DNA of 64,000 nt from Juglans regia. Its lineage: Eukaryota; Streptophyta; Magnoliopsida; Fagales; Juglandaceae. The notes under the pieces were generated by a model. It searched no databases. It was not told the DNA's origin and saw only the letters and a list, made by a program, of their open reading frames with translations. The stretch is from contig NC_049903.1 in assembly GCF_001411555.2 (NCBI RefSeq), forward strand, positions 24,998,270 through 25,062,269. The letters run 5' to 3'. Positions 32,639-43,115 of this stretch are shown here, piece after piece. Made by a program: the position numbers and the translations under genes. Each line of letters starts with the position of its first letter. Position 1 is the stretch's first letter.

Positions 32639-32863
32639 ATACCAATCTATTTTATAAAACTAACCAAACGATACTTTCTCACATACTCTATGCACACTAG
32701 GCAAGCCATCATCATTAACATACAATTTCTTATCATATTCAAGTCTCAATAACTTTGTATCTAAAATGATGACAAGGACATACCTTCTTGCTAAAGCATC
32801 AATCACAAAATTTTTACCTTGTATGTATTTGATTACATGAGGAAAAGTCTCAATACAGTCCTC
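32639..32863 (-). pseudogene. Gypsy RNase H end to integrase junction
   Basis: The reading includes FPHVIKYIQGKNFVIDALARR and LEYDKKLYVNDDGLPSVHRVC across one stop. The catalytic parts of RT and RNase H are absent, deleted between here and 32864. Confidence 0.65.
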
Positions 32864-33295
32864 TCACTTAGCATGCATTCTAGTCAACAACTTACCTTGT
32901 CCCTTCAAGTGTGTCAATGACTCATGTTCTTCAAAGAAAGGACGGTTAGGAATTGTTGCACCTGTCACAAAATCAATGTAGTGCTCTATCTCCCTAATAG
33001 GTGGAAATCCACTAAACACACCGCTAGGAATCACGACCTCATATCCCAGCAACAAAGAAACAACAACACTAGGCAAAGAGTCGTTAAATTCATTAGTATA
33101 AAAGCTTGCCTTAGCATAAAAACTCATTTTTATCTTTCTGTTTCTCTCTACAATCTCTCTTTCTTTTTCCTCTTGTGGCTCTACTCTTTTTTCTTGACTC
33201 TCAACAACCTCTATATTTTCTTTTTCTCTCTCTCTTTCTTTTGATGTTTCGGCCTCATTTTCTTTTTTCCTCTCACTCTCTTTATTCTTTTTCAC
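32864..33295 (-). pseudogene. Gypsy RT N-terminal edge behind a charged linker
   Basis: The 143-residue frame starts with about 50 residues made almost entirely of Lys, Glu, Arg and Ser (SERKKENEAETSKERERE). It continues into MSFYAKASFYTNEF and PSGVFSGFPPIREIEHYIDF, the conserved segment just before gypsy RT. RT itself is truncated after HESLTHLKGQG. The protease domain expected here was not found. Confidence 0.75.
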
Positions 33296-33479
33296 TCTCT
33301 ATTTTTCTTTCACTCTCCTCTTTTTTTGAACACTCGGCCTCACAATTATTTTTCAACTCATTCTCTCTTTTTCTTGAGGTTTCAGCCTCGCCCAAATCTT
33401 TTCCCTTAGGTGGTTCGGTCTTCCCCTTTGTTACAGTTTGATCATTTTTGTCCCACTTTGATTTTCAAGGAGTACTAAA

Positions 33480-34355
33480 AATCAAAGTATACCTTAATGT
33501 ACCATTTCCTTTTAGCCGTCTCTCCACCTTCATAGCCATGTGCACCATATGCTCTACCTTTACATAATATTGCAACTTAACTACATTGGCTATCTCCCTA
33601 TTCAACCCACTCAAAAATCATGGCATCGTAGCCTCTCGATCATCCACTACATTAGCCTGAATCATAGCCACCTCCATCTCCTTATGGTAATCCTCTACAC
33701 TCCTAGACCCCTATGTAAGATTTTGTAGTTTTTAGTAGAGATCTCTATTGTAGTGGCTAGGTACAAATCTCCGCCTCATGATAGCTTTCAACTCTCTCCA
33801 TGTTTCTACAGGCCTCTCAAGATTCCTCCTCCTGTTGGTTACTAATTGATCCTACCAAACAATTACATAATCAGTGAACTCAATTACAACCAACCTCACA
33901 TTCTTCTCCTCAGAGTAATTATGACAATCAAACACTAACTCTATTCTTTTCTCCCACTCTAAATAAACTTTAGGGTCAGTTCTACCTTGGAATGATGGTA
34001 TTTTCTTTTTTATGCTCCCAAGGTTCTTATCTACTCCATCTCGACCCCCTGAGTTTGCCCTAAGTTCTCTTCCACGCCTAACCCCTCTATGTCCACCCAA
34101 TCCAACTTCAGATGTTAGGCCTTCCTCATCCTCACCAAACTCTCCATTCTCATACCCATTCTCAATTCTAGAATCACGTCGCCTCATATTTCTCCCACCT
34201 TGTAGATTTCTAATCACTGCTTCTTGATGATTCATAATATCCCTCACTTCACCCAACACCAAGTTCAACCGCTCAAACTGTTGTTGCATGGCTTGCAACA
34301 CAAATGATGAGTTATCTGTCATCCCCTTTGGTAAAAAGTCACTCCTATGGGACAT
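33480..34355 (-). pseudogene. Gypsy gag
   Basis: The open piece 33852-34355 has VLGEVRDIMNHQEAVIRNLQ, an Arg/Gly-rich stretch and the gag core IPSFQGRTDPKVYLEWEKRI. The continuation to 33480 (LVTNRRRNLERPVETWRELK and VVKLQYYVKVEHMVHMAMKVE) lies across stops and a shift. Confidence 0.82.
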
Positions 34356-35074
34356 CTTAATGTTCTACACAAAAAGAATGTTAGTGGAAAATCTCACACA
34401 CTCTCTTACATGTTTACAGTCAAATAATGTCACTCCAATCGTGTTTAACTCTGAATTGGCTTTTTATTCGATAATAATCTCACACTCTCTTGCCTTTTAC
34501 CTCAAGAGTTTTCCCACTCAAGTTCTTTAAGAACTAATTAAACTCAATCAAGACAATGCAACATTGATTTATCCCAACTAGTAATTGGGTCCAAGAAAAC
34601 AAGTACAAGCGAAACACGAAAGGAATAAAGACGACACGAGAATTAAGGAAGTTATACGAATGAAAGAGTAACCTATAAGACAAAATACCAACTTTAATGA
34701 TGTATGCACCCCCTTTAATGATAAGGTTCAAGAAAAAATCTCGGAATTTTTTTTTTTTTAAGATTATTTTTTTTTCTTTTCCTTTCTTTTCTTTTCTTTT
34801 CACCAACTGATTCGATCACAATCAAGAATAAGCAGTTGAGAAAACTCTAATAATAACTCAAAAACCCTAAGGCAAGTGATATACGACAACCCCTAGAATA
34901 AGAGATTTCAGCCAACACAAACCCTAGAACAATGAATTTCAGCAACCCTAATAATAGTGAAGAAATCTGCCAGCCACCACTATTTTTTTTTTTTTTTGTA
35001 ATCAATCCTAAAACAATGAAACCTTAGAATTAAATATGCAAGAAATAAAAGATAGAATCAGACCTGATTGAAAA

Positions 35075-35091
35075 CCTTGCTCTGAATATTA
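35075..35091 (-). promoter_or_regulatory. Degenerate primer-binding site of the nested gypsy element
   Basis: The minus strand reads TAATATTCAGAGCAAGG next to the 5' LTR, compared with the usual TGGTATCAGAGCAAGG. Confidence 0.65.
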
Positions 35092-35093
35092 AA

Positions 35094-36658
35094 TTATATG
35101 AACCCGCGGGAATGGAATCCCTTGAACCCACAATCAATTTGAAAACTCCCCAAGAAAGCCAAAATCAACTCAATGGATGGAAAACCTAGACCCGATGAGA
35201 ACTCGTTTCAAGAACCTAAATTATATTAAAATCTAGAACCGTTGAAGAACACATCTCAAGTACACAGATTACAAAGGAGGAACCCCATAAAGGTTGTGAT
35301 TTACTTTTGATAAGTTCGAAAGTTCAATTAAGAACAAAAGGAGATAAACTCAACTCACAATGAACAAATTCATCAAATTTCATAAACTGATTAAAAAGAG
35401 GCTACATAGAGTATTTAAAGCAAAACCTAATGAAACCTTAGCCAAAATAAATCCTCATCTTCCGAAAGTGCCCCTGAATGAACAGTGTAGCGGCTATAGT
35501 GCGGCGTTAGAGTAACTCGGCTACAGTAACCCTAACCCTAGTTTAATAAAATAATAACTTTCCCAATATGCCCTTGCATAGGCCCCCTTAAGTGCTTCCC
35601 ATAATAAACTCAATTATTCTAAACTAATAAAATAAGTTCTTTAAATGAATTAAATAAGTTGAAACCCTTCAAGAGCCCAAAGCCTTTAAGTCTTGTCGTT
35701 GCCCTCTTCCATAGCTGATCAAATGAATCAAAACTGGATCTTCATCTTTCAAGCCCCATCTTGAATGTTGGGCTCTTGCTAAACTCGTCCCAAGTGGATT
35801 GCATTAGGGGTGTCAAATCGTGTTAACGAGTCGTGTTCGTGTCGTGTCAAGGTATGTACATTACACTTAATGGATCGACACGAACACGACCCGTTAAGGA
35901 TTTCATGTCAAAATTCTAAACCCGAACATGACACGGTAAGATAACGGGTTGACACGACACGACCCGTTAATGAATAAGAAATAAATTGACATGACGCGAC
36001 ACGACCCGTTCCGTTTCAACCCGTTTACGTTAATGGGTTGAACAGACACGATACGACATGACACAACCCATTTGACTTAATTGATTTTATATAAATATTT
36101 AAATATAAATAATATCTATAAAAAATAAAAAACTAACTACAAATCTAAAAATTACAATCCAAACAAATATGATCCACACAATTTATAATAATATTTATTA
36201 TTAAAATTACATTTCAAATATAATAAACAAAACATACAATGTAAATATATTAATGTTACAATTCCAAATTTAATAAAAAATTAAAAACATAGATTTAAAC
36301 AAATTTAGAACTTGAAAAAGGAAGTAAAGCATTCTCCTTGCCCTTTAGGTCTAAGGGTATAAAGGTAAATTTAATTTTCTTAACGGGTGATAACGGGTTA
36401 TAACAGGCCATAACGGGTTGACCCGTTAGTGACCCGTTAAGCAATCGTGTCTTAACGGGTCAACCCGTTTTGACCCGAATCCATTAAGGCTAAACCCTAA
36501 CCCGCTTTCATTGTGTCGTGTTCATATTGGGTTAACGGGTCATGTCACATATTGTGACCCCTAGATTGCATCAATCCTTGCATTGTCTCTTTGATTTTCT
36601 TGGCCCATCTGGAAGTTGCAAATGATCTTTAAGACTAGGTCCATCTTGGTTCCCATCA
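35094..36658 (-). repeat. 5' LTR of the nested gypsy element, split by a hAT element
   Basis: It matches 30798-31610 except for the inserted 35805-36563 element and its 8-bp duplication. Without them it is about 798 bp. Confidence 0.92.
35805..36563. mobile_element. Non-autonomous hAT element
   Basis: The 759-bp element has terminal inverted repeats TAGGGGTGTCA and TGTGACCCCTA and is flanked by the 8-bp duplication GATTGCAT (35797-35804 and 36564-36571), as hAT transposases make. Both ends carry many AACGGGT/ACCCGTT words in both orientations, typical hAT subterminal transposase-binding repeats. The interior is AT-rich and non-coding. The uninterrupted target is visible in the other LTR at about 31516. 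Confidence 0.95.
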
Positions 36659-36734
36659 AGTAAGTCATCCACTTCCTTTTTTAATAATCGAATTTGCTCA
36701 CTCTGATTACCTTGATTGTCCTCCTAAACATTTT

Positions 36735-37657
36735 TTAGTAGAGATAGCTTGGTGTTGATTGTCTCCTTTTGGTTCGAAAGGCTTCCTTGCTCCATCTTTC
36801 CAAGAATTCTTTACATCTGACCAGTCCTTTGGACGTCTGTGTGAGATTATTCTTTACATCTTTCCATGCTTTCCTGACTACTTCAATATCTTCTCTATTA
36901 ACCCATTTTGCTTCATATCTAAAAGGCCTTTTCAAATTTTTGTCTTGTTGCATCAGGATCCCCATCTCAATGAGAATAGGGCTATGATCTAAGGTATTAG
37001 CAGCAAGAGTGTGACTCTAGTATTATTGAAAAGGTTATGGCACTCTGAATTTCCCAAAGCTCAATCCAATTTTTCCTTAGTGAAATCCATTCCTTCCCGA
37101 TTGTTACTCCAAGTGAACTTAGAGCCATGATAACCTAGGTCACTAAGATCACATTCCACAATCACCTCTCTGAATTCTTCCATCTATTTATAAGGTCTTA
37201 GTGTTGCTCCAAACTTTTCATGTTGACGGAGAATCTCATTAAAATCACCTATACAAAGCTAGGCCAAATTAGCAATTGGCTTAACAGCTTTCAGTAATTT
37301 CTAGCTTTGTGGTCTTTTGGCAGTTAGAGGGATTCTATAAAAGCCTATCAAAATCCATGTATTGCTCGTGTCTAACTGGGTTACTCTCAGAGAAATGTGA
37401 CTCTGAGTATAAGATTCTAGATTAACATCATCCTGGTCCTTCCAAAAGAAAGCTAATCCATCACTTCTACCTAAATTGTCCACAATGAAACTTCTATTAA
37501 AACCCAACTGAGTCTTTACTTTTTCTGTTTTCCATCTCTTGCATTTAGTCTCAACAAGGAAAACAAAATTTGGGCGGTTAGTGTTTACCAAATGGTGAAG
37601 TTCTCGAACTGTTTGAGGGTTCCCAAACCCTCAACAGTTTCAACTTAGGCAAATCAT
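36735..37657 (-). pseudogene. LINE ORF2 start: AP-type endonuclease
   Basis: ORF2 begins at 37657 with MICLSWNC-like sequence (Trp codon now a stop), then GFGNPQTVRELHHLVNTNRPNFVFLVETK, where the Glu of VETK is a catalytic metal ligand. Pieces 37301-37591 and 36735-36965 cover the domain. This enzyme nicks target DNA at T-rich sites. Several stops are present. Confidence 0.85.
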
Positions 37658-37984
37658 TGTTGTTGGTGGGGCTACTTAACAACCTCCATCATTGAGTCCT
37701 GAGTTTTGCTCCTTGCAGGTATGAGCTTATTCTTCTATTTCTTGACACACTTGGAGCAACCAGAAGCTCCTCCTCACCCACTTCATGTTCTCTTTTTTTT
37801 TTACTCACCACTACTTTATTAGTGAACCTGCATTAGTATTTAGAGACAAAGTTCTAACCCTGCTTTTTCCACCTACTTTTCTTGGTGATCTGGTCAACAC
37901 AAGCATTAGCAGGAGTGTACTTTACAGTGCTGACTGTGCTATTGACATTTGTGTCCTCTTTGGAGATAGGAACATTAGAAGGGA

Positions 37985-38946
37985 CTAATAAAGGTGATTC
38001 AATATCCATGCTGGCAGAGGGATTGTTACCTGGTGAGGTGTCAACCTGCTGATCTCCGTTGGAGTTAGAGCTACCTGCCTAAGAAAGTTTCCTTTAAAAG
38101 AATTCTTCCCATTTTGGTAAGTAGCATCCTTTGAAATCCCCTTCCTTCCAGGATTATTGTTTTGACCTTCCCTCCTAGACTTGGCAATATCATCACAATC
38201 AATATTTACCAATTATGCATTAATAGCCTTAGATTGCACCCCATTTTGCTGCACATATTCTCCCTTGCCTAATTTGGTGCCATTGCTTTCTTCTCTATCA
38301 GAATGTTGTTGTCGCCATGTCTGCAGTGGTGCACCTCCCATACTACCACCATACTTTTTTGAACTAGAAGAGCTAAATTTGATAGGCTGCGCCCTAAGCC
38401 AAGTGCCATATTGTTGCTGTGGAGAGGCATACACATCTGCTTGTCTTTGATAGCCTTGTAACAACTCCCACCAATGTGTCTCAACACGCCACATTTGAAA
38501 CAGAAGTTTTGCAGCCTTTCATATTTGAAAACAATCCAGTGCAACTTTCCACCAATATTTAACCATCTTCCTCGTGCAAAAGGTTTGGTAATATCAATAG
38601 CAATTATTACCCTTAGAAATTTACCCCAACCCGTAGCTTCCTTGTCAACATCTACTTAAGAACCTGTCCTATTGCAAAGCCAGTCTATTCTCCAACTTCT
38701 TTAGAATGCCTGCTAAGGGAGAGTTATGAAACTACACCCAAAATGTTCTTGGGAGAAAGCAATATCATGTGGTGCAATGTAGCCTTTGAAGTCTTGAAAA
38801 GCAACTAAAGACTTATGAAACTCCATTAGAAACCAATTCTCTCCGATCTCTTTAAAAATAATCCACCCTTCAAGTTTCCACACTTGAGACCTTGTGGACC
38901 GAAAAATTTCTTTGTTTACCCCTATGTCTGATATGATCATTGCCAA
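37985..38946 (-). pseudogene. LINE ORF1 with DUF4283-type domain and zinc knuckle
   Basis: The piece 38713-38946 (MAMIISDIGVNKEIFRSTRS, WLMEFHK-type segment) is the DUF4283-like region. Then follow KGLGKFLRV-like sequence near 38600 and a CCHC knuckle CFKCGVLRHIGGSC in 38269-38544. The tail is Ser/Gln-rich. ORF1 binds the LINE RNA. Frames change at least twice. Confidence 0.8.
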
Positions 38947-39181
38947 GAGACATTACTTGCCTCTATTCTGTGAAGCTTGAAGAACACTTTCTGAGAGATT
39001 AATAACATGCTCCTCCTTTGTAAGGCTTAAACCTTCACAAAGAGTAGATAATTCACACTACCACTCTACAGATGAGGTCTGAGAGACTTCACGTCTTTGA
39101 CAAAGCAAAGAGACTCAAACCTTACTCTTCAGAGGAGAGAATGACCAAAAAGAAAAGAGGGGTATTCATAAATTAAGATCA

Positions 39182-40584
39182 AATTGTTCCTTGTTGTAGC
39201 AAATCTCTATTTGTGAACTGTTAGAAACAAGTCATCATCACATTAGTAACAATCAACTTTCAACATGTGTCACTCAAATAAAAATAAAAAATAATATTAT
39301 TTTTTTAACAAAACCCCTTCCCATGCAAGGAGCGGTGGTGGGGGAGGGTAGACCACCTTCTTGGTGGCCTAGATCGGGCTACATAGAGACTCAAAGCCAC
39401 TTTGGTGGTGGTCAAGATATGGCAATCGCAAGATGGCCTTGGTGGGGCAGCCACTACCCCTCCCCACACAAGGAAGGGCATTGTTAAAAGAATGAACTTT
39501 TAAATTTTTGAATCTTTTTATTCAAGTGATAAGTGTTAACGTATGTAACGCTTCTAATAGTTCCTAGTGAATTTCTGGACGTATGATACTGATAAGGAAA
39601 GCCAATCCAGATATACTAGTAGTGCTTTAATGCAGGAGGAAATATTGGAAGATATGGAGGTTGCGGGAAAGGTGGAATCTGAGAAAACCGCATGGTGGTC
39701 TCCCTCATCTCTCTCTTTTGCCCTCATCAAATTCATAGCCATTGTAATGCTGTGAAGGAAGTCGACGTCAATTTACTTGTTTGCCGAATCAAATCACCCT
39801 CGTCTCTCTCTCTCTCGCCCTCGTCAAAACCGCAAGTAGGAAATGCTTTATATTTCATATTATTTGGAGTTTTTTGAATGTAGATGGATTATGGATTATG
39901 GAATTTAAATGCAAGTTGTTTGTTTCTGTCGGTTCTAATATAGATTATGGAATGTAGATGTAAGATGCATTATTGCATTAAGGAAACCACCCAAATGTAT
40001 TTAAAGGATTCTGTAATGAAATGGGTGGAAGGCAGGGAAGGTGTTTGATAAATTTCCTCAAAAACTCCTACGTGTTTTGAGACTTGTTCTGATATTTCAA
40101 TGCCAGTTCAACTTGTTTTGATATTTGACTTGTTCTAATATTTCACTTGTTCACTGATATTTGACTTGATAATTTTTTTTTTTGAGTGATAGTTCATGAT
40201 CTTTAATGTGGCTATGTCTTGTAATTGTGTGGCAAAGTGTGATCTACATTTCTCGCATTCAAGTGCTGTTTTGTGTGTGTGTATAAAATTTCCACAGAAT
40301 GCCCAAATGCCCCCATAAGAATAAGCCATGCCATTAGATGTCGACTGGAGTAAGGATAAAACTTTTTGAATATGAAATTTTTATTACATATCCTAGAAGT
40401 CTTTTGCATGATTCGAGAAAGGTAGTAAAAGTAGTTATTTTTGAAGAAAATCAAACACATTTTTTACTCCTTTGGTGCCCTTATTCTCATGCTGAGCAGA
40501 ATAGAGTTTTATTTGTGGACAATAAGCCACAAATTTAGTTCACACCTGACTTTTTGTTTCTTTCTATCTAATTTTTGGAGTCAG
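39182..40584. other. Non-coding spacer
   Basis: No supported gene is present. A purine-poor stretch with GGTGGT words lies at 39330-39480, and a 62-residue frame at 39567-39755 is not recognisable. Sequence just before 40584 is T-rich and ends in TCAG, compatible with an intron 3' end for the cryptochrome fragment. Confidence 0.4.
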
Positions 40585-40883
40585 ATTCAAAGCTCAAAAT
40601 TCAATCCGGAGGGTGAATATGTGAGGCATTGGCTGCCTGAGCTAGCACGGATGCCGATTGAGTGGATTCATCATCCTTGGGATGCACCATGTTATGTACT
40701 GAAAGCTTTAGGGGTGGACTTGGGATTAAACTATCCAAAACCAATAATTGGGTGCATTTGGCTAGAGAACGTTTGACTAAAGCTAAATTCAAGATGTGGG
40801 AAATAGAAGCAGTTGCTAGGGTCTCAAACACAAATGGTGCAAATGAAGTCATTGTTGATAACTTTTATGGCATTGAAAAATGA
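40585..40883 (+). pseudogene. Cryptochrome 2-like gene fragment
   Basis: The reading FNPEGEYVRHWLPELARM, EWIHHPWDAP and LGVDLGLNYPKPII is the highly conserved end of the photolyase-homology region of plant cryptochromes. After a one-base frame change near 40755 it continues ARERLTKAKFKMWEIEA and SNTNGANEVIVDN, resembling CRY2 more than CRY1. An in-frame TGA ends it at 40881-40883. Only about 95 residues of a protein of over 600 are present, so this is a captured or duplicated fragment. Confidence 0.85.
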
Positions 40884-41125
40884 CATTGGAGTTAGCTCAA
40901 CGATGGAATGATAGGATTCATCATGAACATGTAAAGACTGAAGAAGCCAGATTGCAAGCGATGGAGAAGAATTACAAGCGAACCTTGAAAGCCTTGTTCT
41001 TGTCATGGTTGTTTTTTATTATGATTTTTGCTGTAAGTTTTATGTATCAGGGGAAAAAATATTGTATGTCAGCAGTCACTGCTAAGATTCATTTAATCAT
41101 TAAGTCACTTTATTTAATGTTGTGA
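40880..41125 (+). CDS. Short ORF with a predicted transmembrane helix, unknown
   Basis: The 81-residue frame starts MTLELAQRWNDRIHHEHVK. It has a charged helical first half and then a hydrophobic stretch LFLSWLFFIMIFAVSFMY at about 43-60. It overlaps the end of the cryptochrome fragment by four bases, and its true upstream part may lie elsewhere. A charged helix plus one C-terminal membrane segment recalls GRF-zinc-finger proteins, but no finger is present. It is probably a fragment. Confidence 0.3.
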   Translation: MTLELAQRWNDRIHHEHVKTEEARLQAMEKNYKRTLKALFLSWLFFIMIFAVSFMYQGKKYCMSAVTAKIHLIIKSLYLML

Positions 41126-41769
41126 GCACTTTTTCTATGCAGATGGACGACAGTCATTGCTAAGACTCGTATAATCATTACGTCAATTTCTAGTTCATTG
41201 GAAGACAATGTCAGTCTCATTTGCAATTCTTTTGGCACGTTCTTTTGCAATTCATGGACGCCAATTCCTTAGTGCTTTCTATTTGCTATGATCTCATCAA
41301 ATACTCTTGAATATGACAGGCTACAATATTTCGCACGAGGATTCAACGCCAAAATCTCCATAAAACAGGGTTCAACCCAAGATAAAAGCATAAAGTTACA
41401 TCTCCATTGCAAAAAGTTCAAAAAGTTTCCATTCAACACAACATAAAAAACATAAAGATACGTCTCCATTGCTAAAAGTTCAAAAAGTCTCCATTCAACA
41501 CAACATAAAAAAACATAAAATCTCATTCACTCCACAATAATACAAAATAGGACAAAAAAAGTCTTCATTCAATACATCATTCTTCATTCACCGTAACATA
41601 AGCCAACAAATCTTCTTCTTGCAAAAGCTTCACCATTTCATTCCAATGATGATTCACAGTAACATAGTAATAAAGTCAATTATACTTGTAAAAAAGTTAT
41701 TACTATAACACATAAAAATGAAATCAATATAAATATCACATACAATGTATAACTGAAGTAAAACTAAAG
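41126..41769. other. Non-coding spacer with a roughly 65-bp tandem duplication
   Basis: At about 41390-41525 a unit containing CTCCATTGC, AAAAAGTTCAAAAAG and CATTCAACACAACATAAAAA occurs twice in tandem. Nothing else is recognisable. Confidence 0.6.
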
Positions 41770-42480
41770 ATCCAAATTTTGAGATATGTTGTCAGTCGTA
41801 TGCCCAAGATCCCTACAAAAAAAAACACAAATAAAACACAAGAAATAAGAAGCACATTGATTTAAACGTAAACAACTAAAAAAAATTGCATTGACTGTAT
41901 ACCTCACTGAAGGAAAGTTATTCTTAGCATGTCCCTCTTGCTTACAAATGCTACAATGTCTTTTATTTGATGGTTGAGTCTCTTTTGGATTATTTGTCCT
42001 CAAAGATATTGGTCGTCCTTTTGTTGGTACCTGTGGGGGATCATGTATTGTTTGTGAAAAATTTGATATAACTTGACTTTTTAACATTGCAGGATCAATG
42101 GTTGAGGGATCTCCACCTTCTAAATTTTTTTCTATAATATCTTCAATTAAAAGTAACTCTTTGTGGATTTTGTCTACGGCAAGAGAGAGATGATTGAATT
42201 TTTGTACTGATTGTGAGCCAAGTCCTGAAATCTCCTAAAATTGCATCGTTAACTTACTTTTTCTCATAGTAGGATCATCCTGTGTTGTTACATGTGCTTC
42301 AGAAGTTGGTATTTCAAGAATGGCTCGACTCTTAACATTGAGTGTCAATCTCTCTAGAATATAATGTTGTGGCAACTAATCTAATTTAAATTCTCTACCA
42401 AAAACTTGTAGAATATGTCTACAAATAATTCCCATAAACTCATACATGTGGCATGTGCATGTTATGTTGCCTTCACATAA
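41770..42480 (-). pseudogene. FAR1/FHY3-related (MULE-derived) fragment with SWIM finger
   Basis: The minus strand reads ITCTCHMYEFMGIICRHILQV, a SWIM-type CxCx(n)CxH finger, then LPQHYILERLTLNVKS and, after about 100 residues, CSICKQEGHAKNNFPS. The last is a zinc knuckle whose final Cys is Phe. In FAR1-related proteins and MULE transposases this order is normal. In-frame stops occur near 42380 and 42236. The longest open piece is 41764-42087. It may be an FRS gene relic or a MULE remnant. Confidence 0.75.
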
Positions 42481-42593
42481 TAAATAAGAGATTCTTTATA
42501 TCATGAGGTGTCACTCCATATGTGAATACTCAAAAAAAAAAAAAAATGAGACTCTACTCAAATTTAAGCATGTGAATACAACCAAAATTTTCT

Positions 42594-43115
42594 GCTCATA
42601 CAAAATATACATAAAATAAAATTTATCCAATGACAATATACAGATCATGAAACTATTCAAAGAAAGGTTTGAGAATCGTTTCTGATTTCTTTCTTTCTTT
42701 TTCTTGTTCTTTGTTCTTTATCTAAGCAAATGGATTAACAGAGCCATCCATAGGTAAGAGAGAATGGTATGTAAAAGTCAATGGAGCTTGAAAGCATTGG
42801 GGCAACATGTAGCAGAAAAAAAATGTCAGACAAAATCCTATATAGAATTATGCAGAACAATGGGGATGTGAATTGGCAAGCATTACAAAAAGCATGAATT
42901 GGGGGCTGAGAGTCAATTCTTGAGGTCCACAATATCGAAGCTAAGGAAAAGAAGATAAAATGAAAAAGTCCATAATAAGTGGCCATGAATATTGAAGAGG
43001 TCTAGACTAAGCTACAATTCTACCGATTGCTATAGGAGAGGTGCAGAATAGAAGTGCTCCTTCCACTCATACAAAATATACTTAAAATAAAATTTATCCA
43101 AAGACAATACAGATT
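42594..43115. repeat. Direct repeat pair of about 50 bp
   Basis: TACAAAATATACATAAAATA at about 42598 and TACAAAATATACTTAAAATA at about 43071 continue into near-identical AAATTTATCCAA(T/A)GACAATA. The roughly 420 bases between contain no recognised gene. Confidence 0.6.

Larger units (their letters stand above)
30798..36658 (-). mobile_element. Ty3/gypsy element inserted in the LINE
   Basis: Two long direct repeats (30798-31610 and 35094-36658, the latter containing a hAT element) form the LTRs. Termini are TGAT...ATCA, and a perfect AGTAA duplication sits at 30793-30797 and 36659-36663. Gag, part of RT and integrase are recognisable on the minus strand, with large internal deletions. LTR divergence is roughly 5% by eye after ignoring the hAT insertion and a small tandem duplication. 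Confidence 0.93.
27657..39167 (-). mobile_element. L1-type LINE, apparently full length, interrupted by a gypsy element
   Basis: A T run at 27657-27671 is the A tail of a minus-strand LINE. A 14-bp target duplication ATAAATTAAGATCA is found at 27643-27656 and 39168-39181. Without the inserted gypsy element the LINE is about 5.6 kb, the normal full length for plant L1. It carries ORF1 (DUF4283-type domain, CCHC knuckle) and ORF2 (endonuclease, RT, zf-RVT, RNase H), all broken by stops or shifts. The 5' end appears intact because ORF1 and upstream sequence are inside the duplication. Confidence 0.93.

Noticed and set aside
33160..33441. Plus-strand ORFs rich in Phe, Leu and Ser
   Set aside because: They are the antisense of the Lys/Glu-rich linker in the gypsy remnant.
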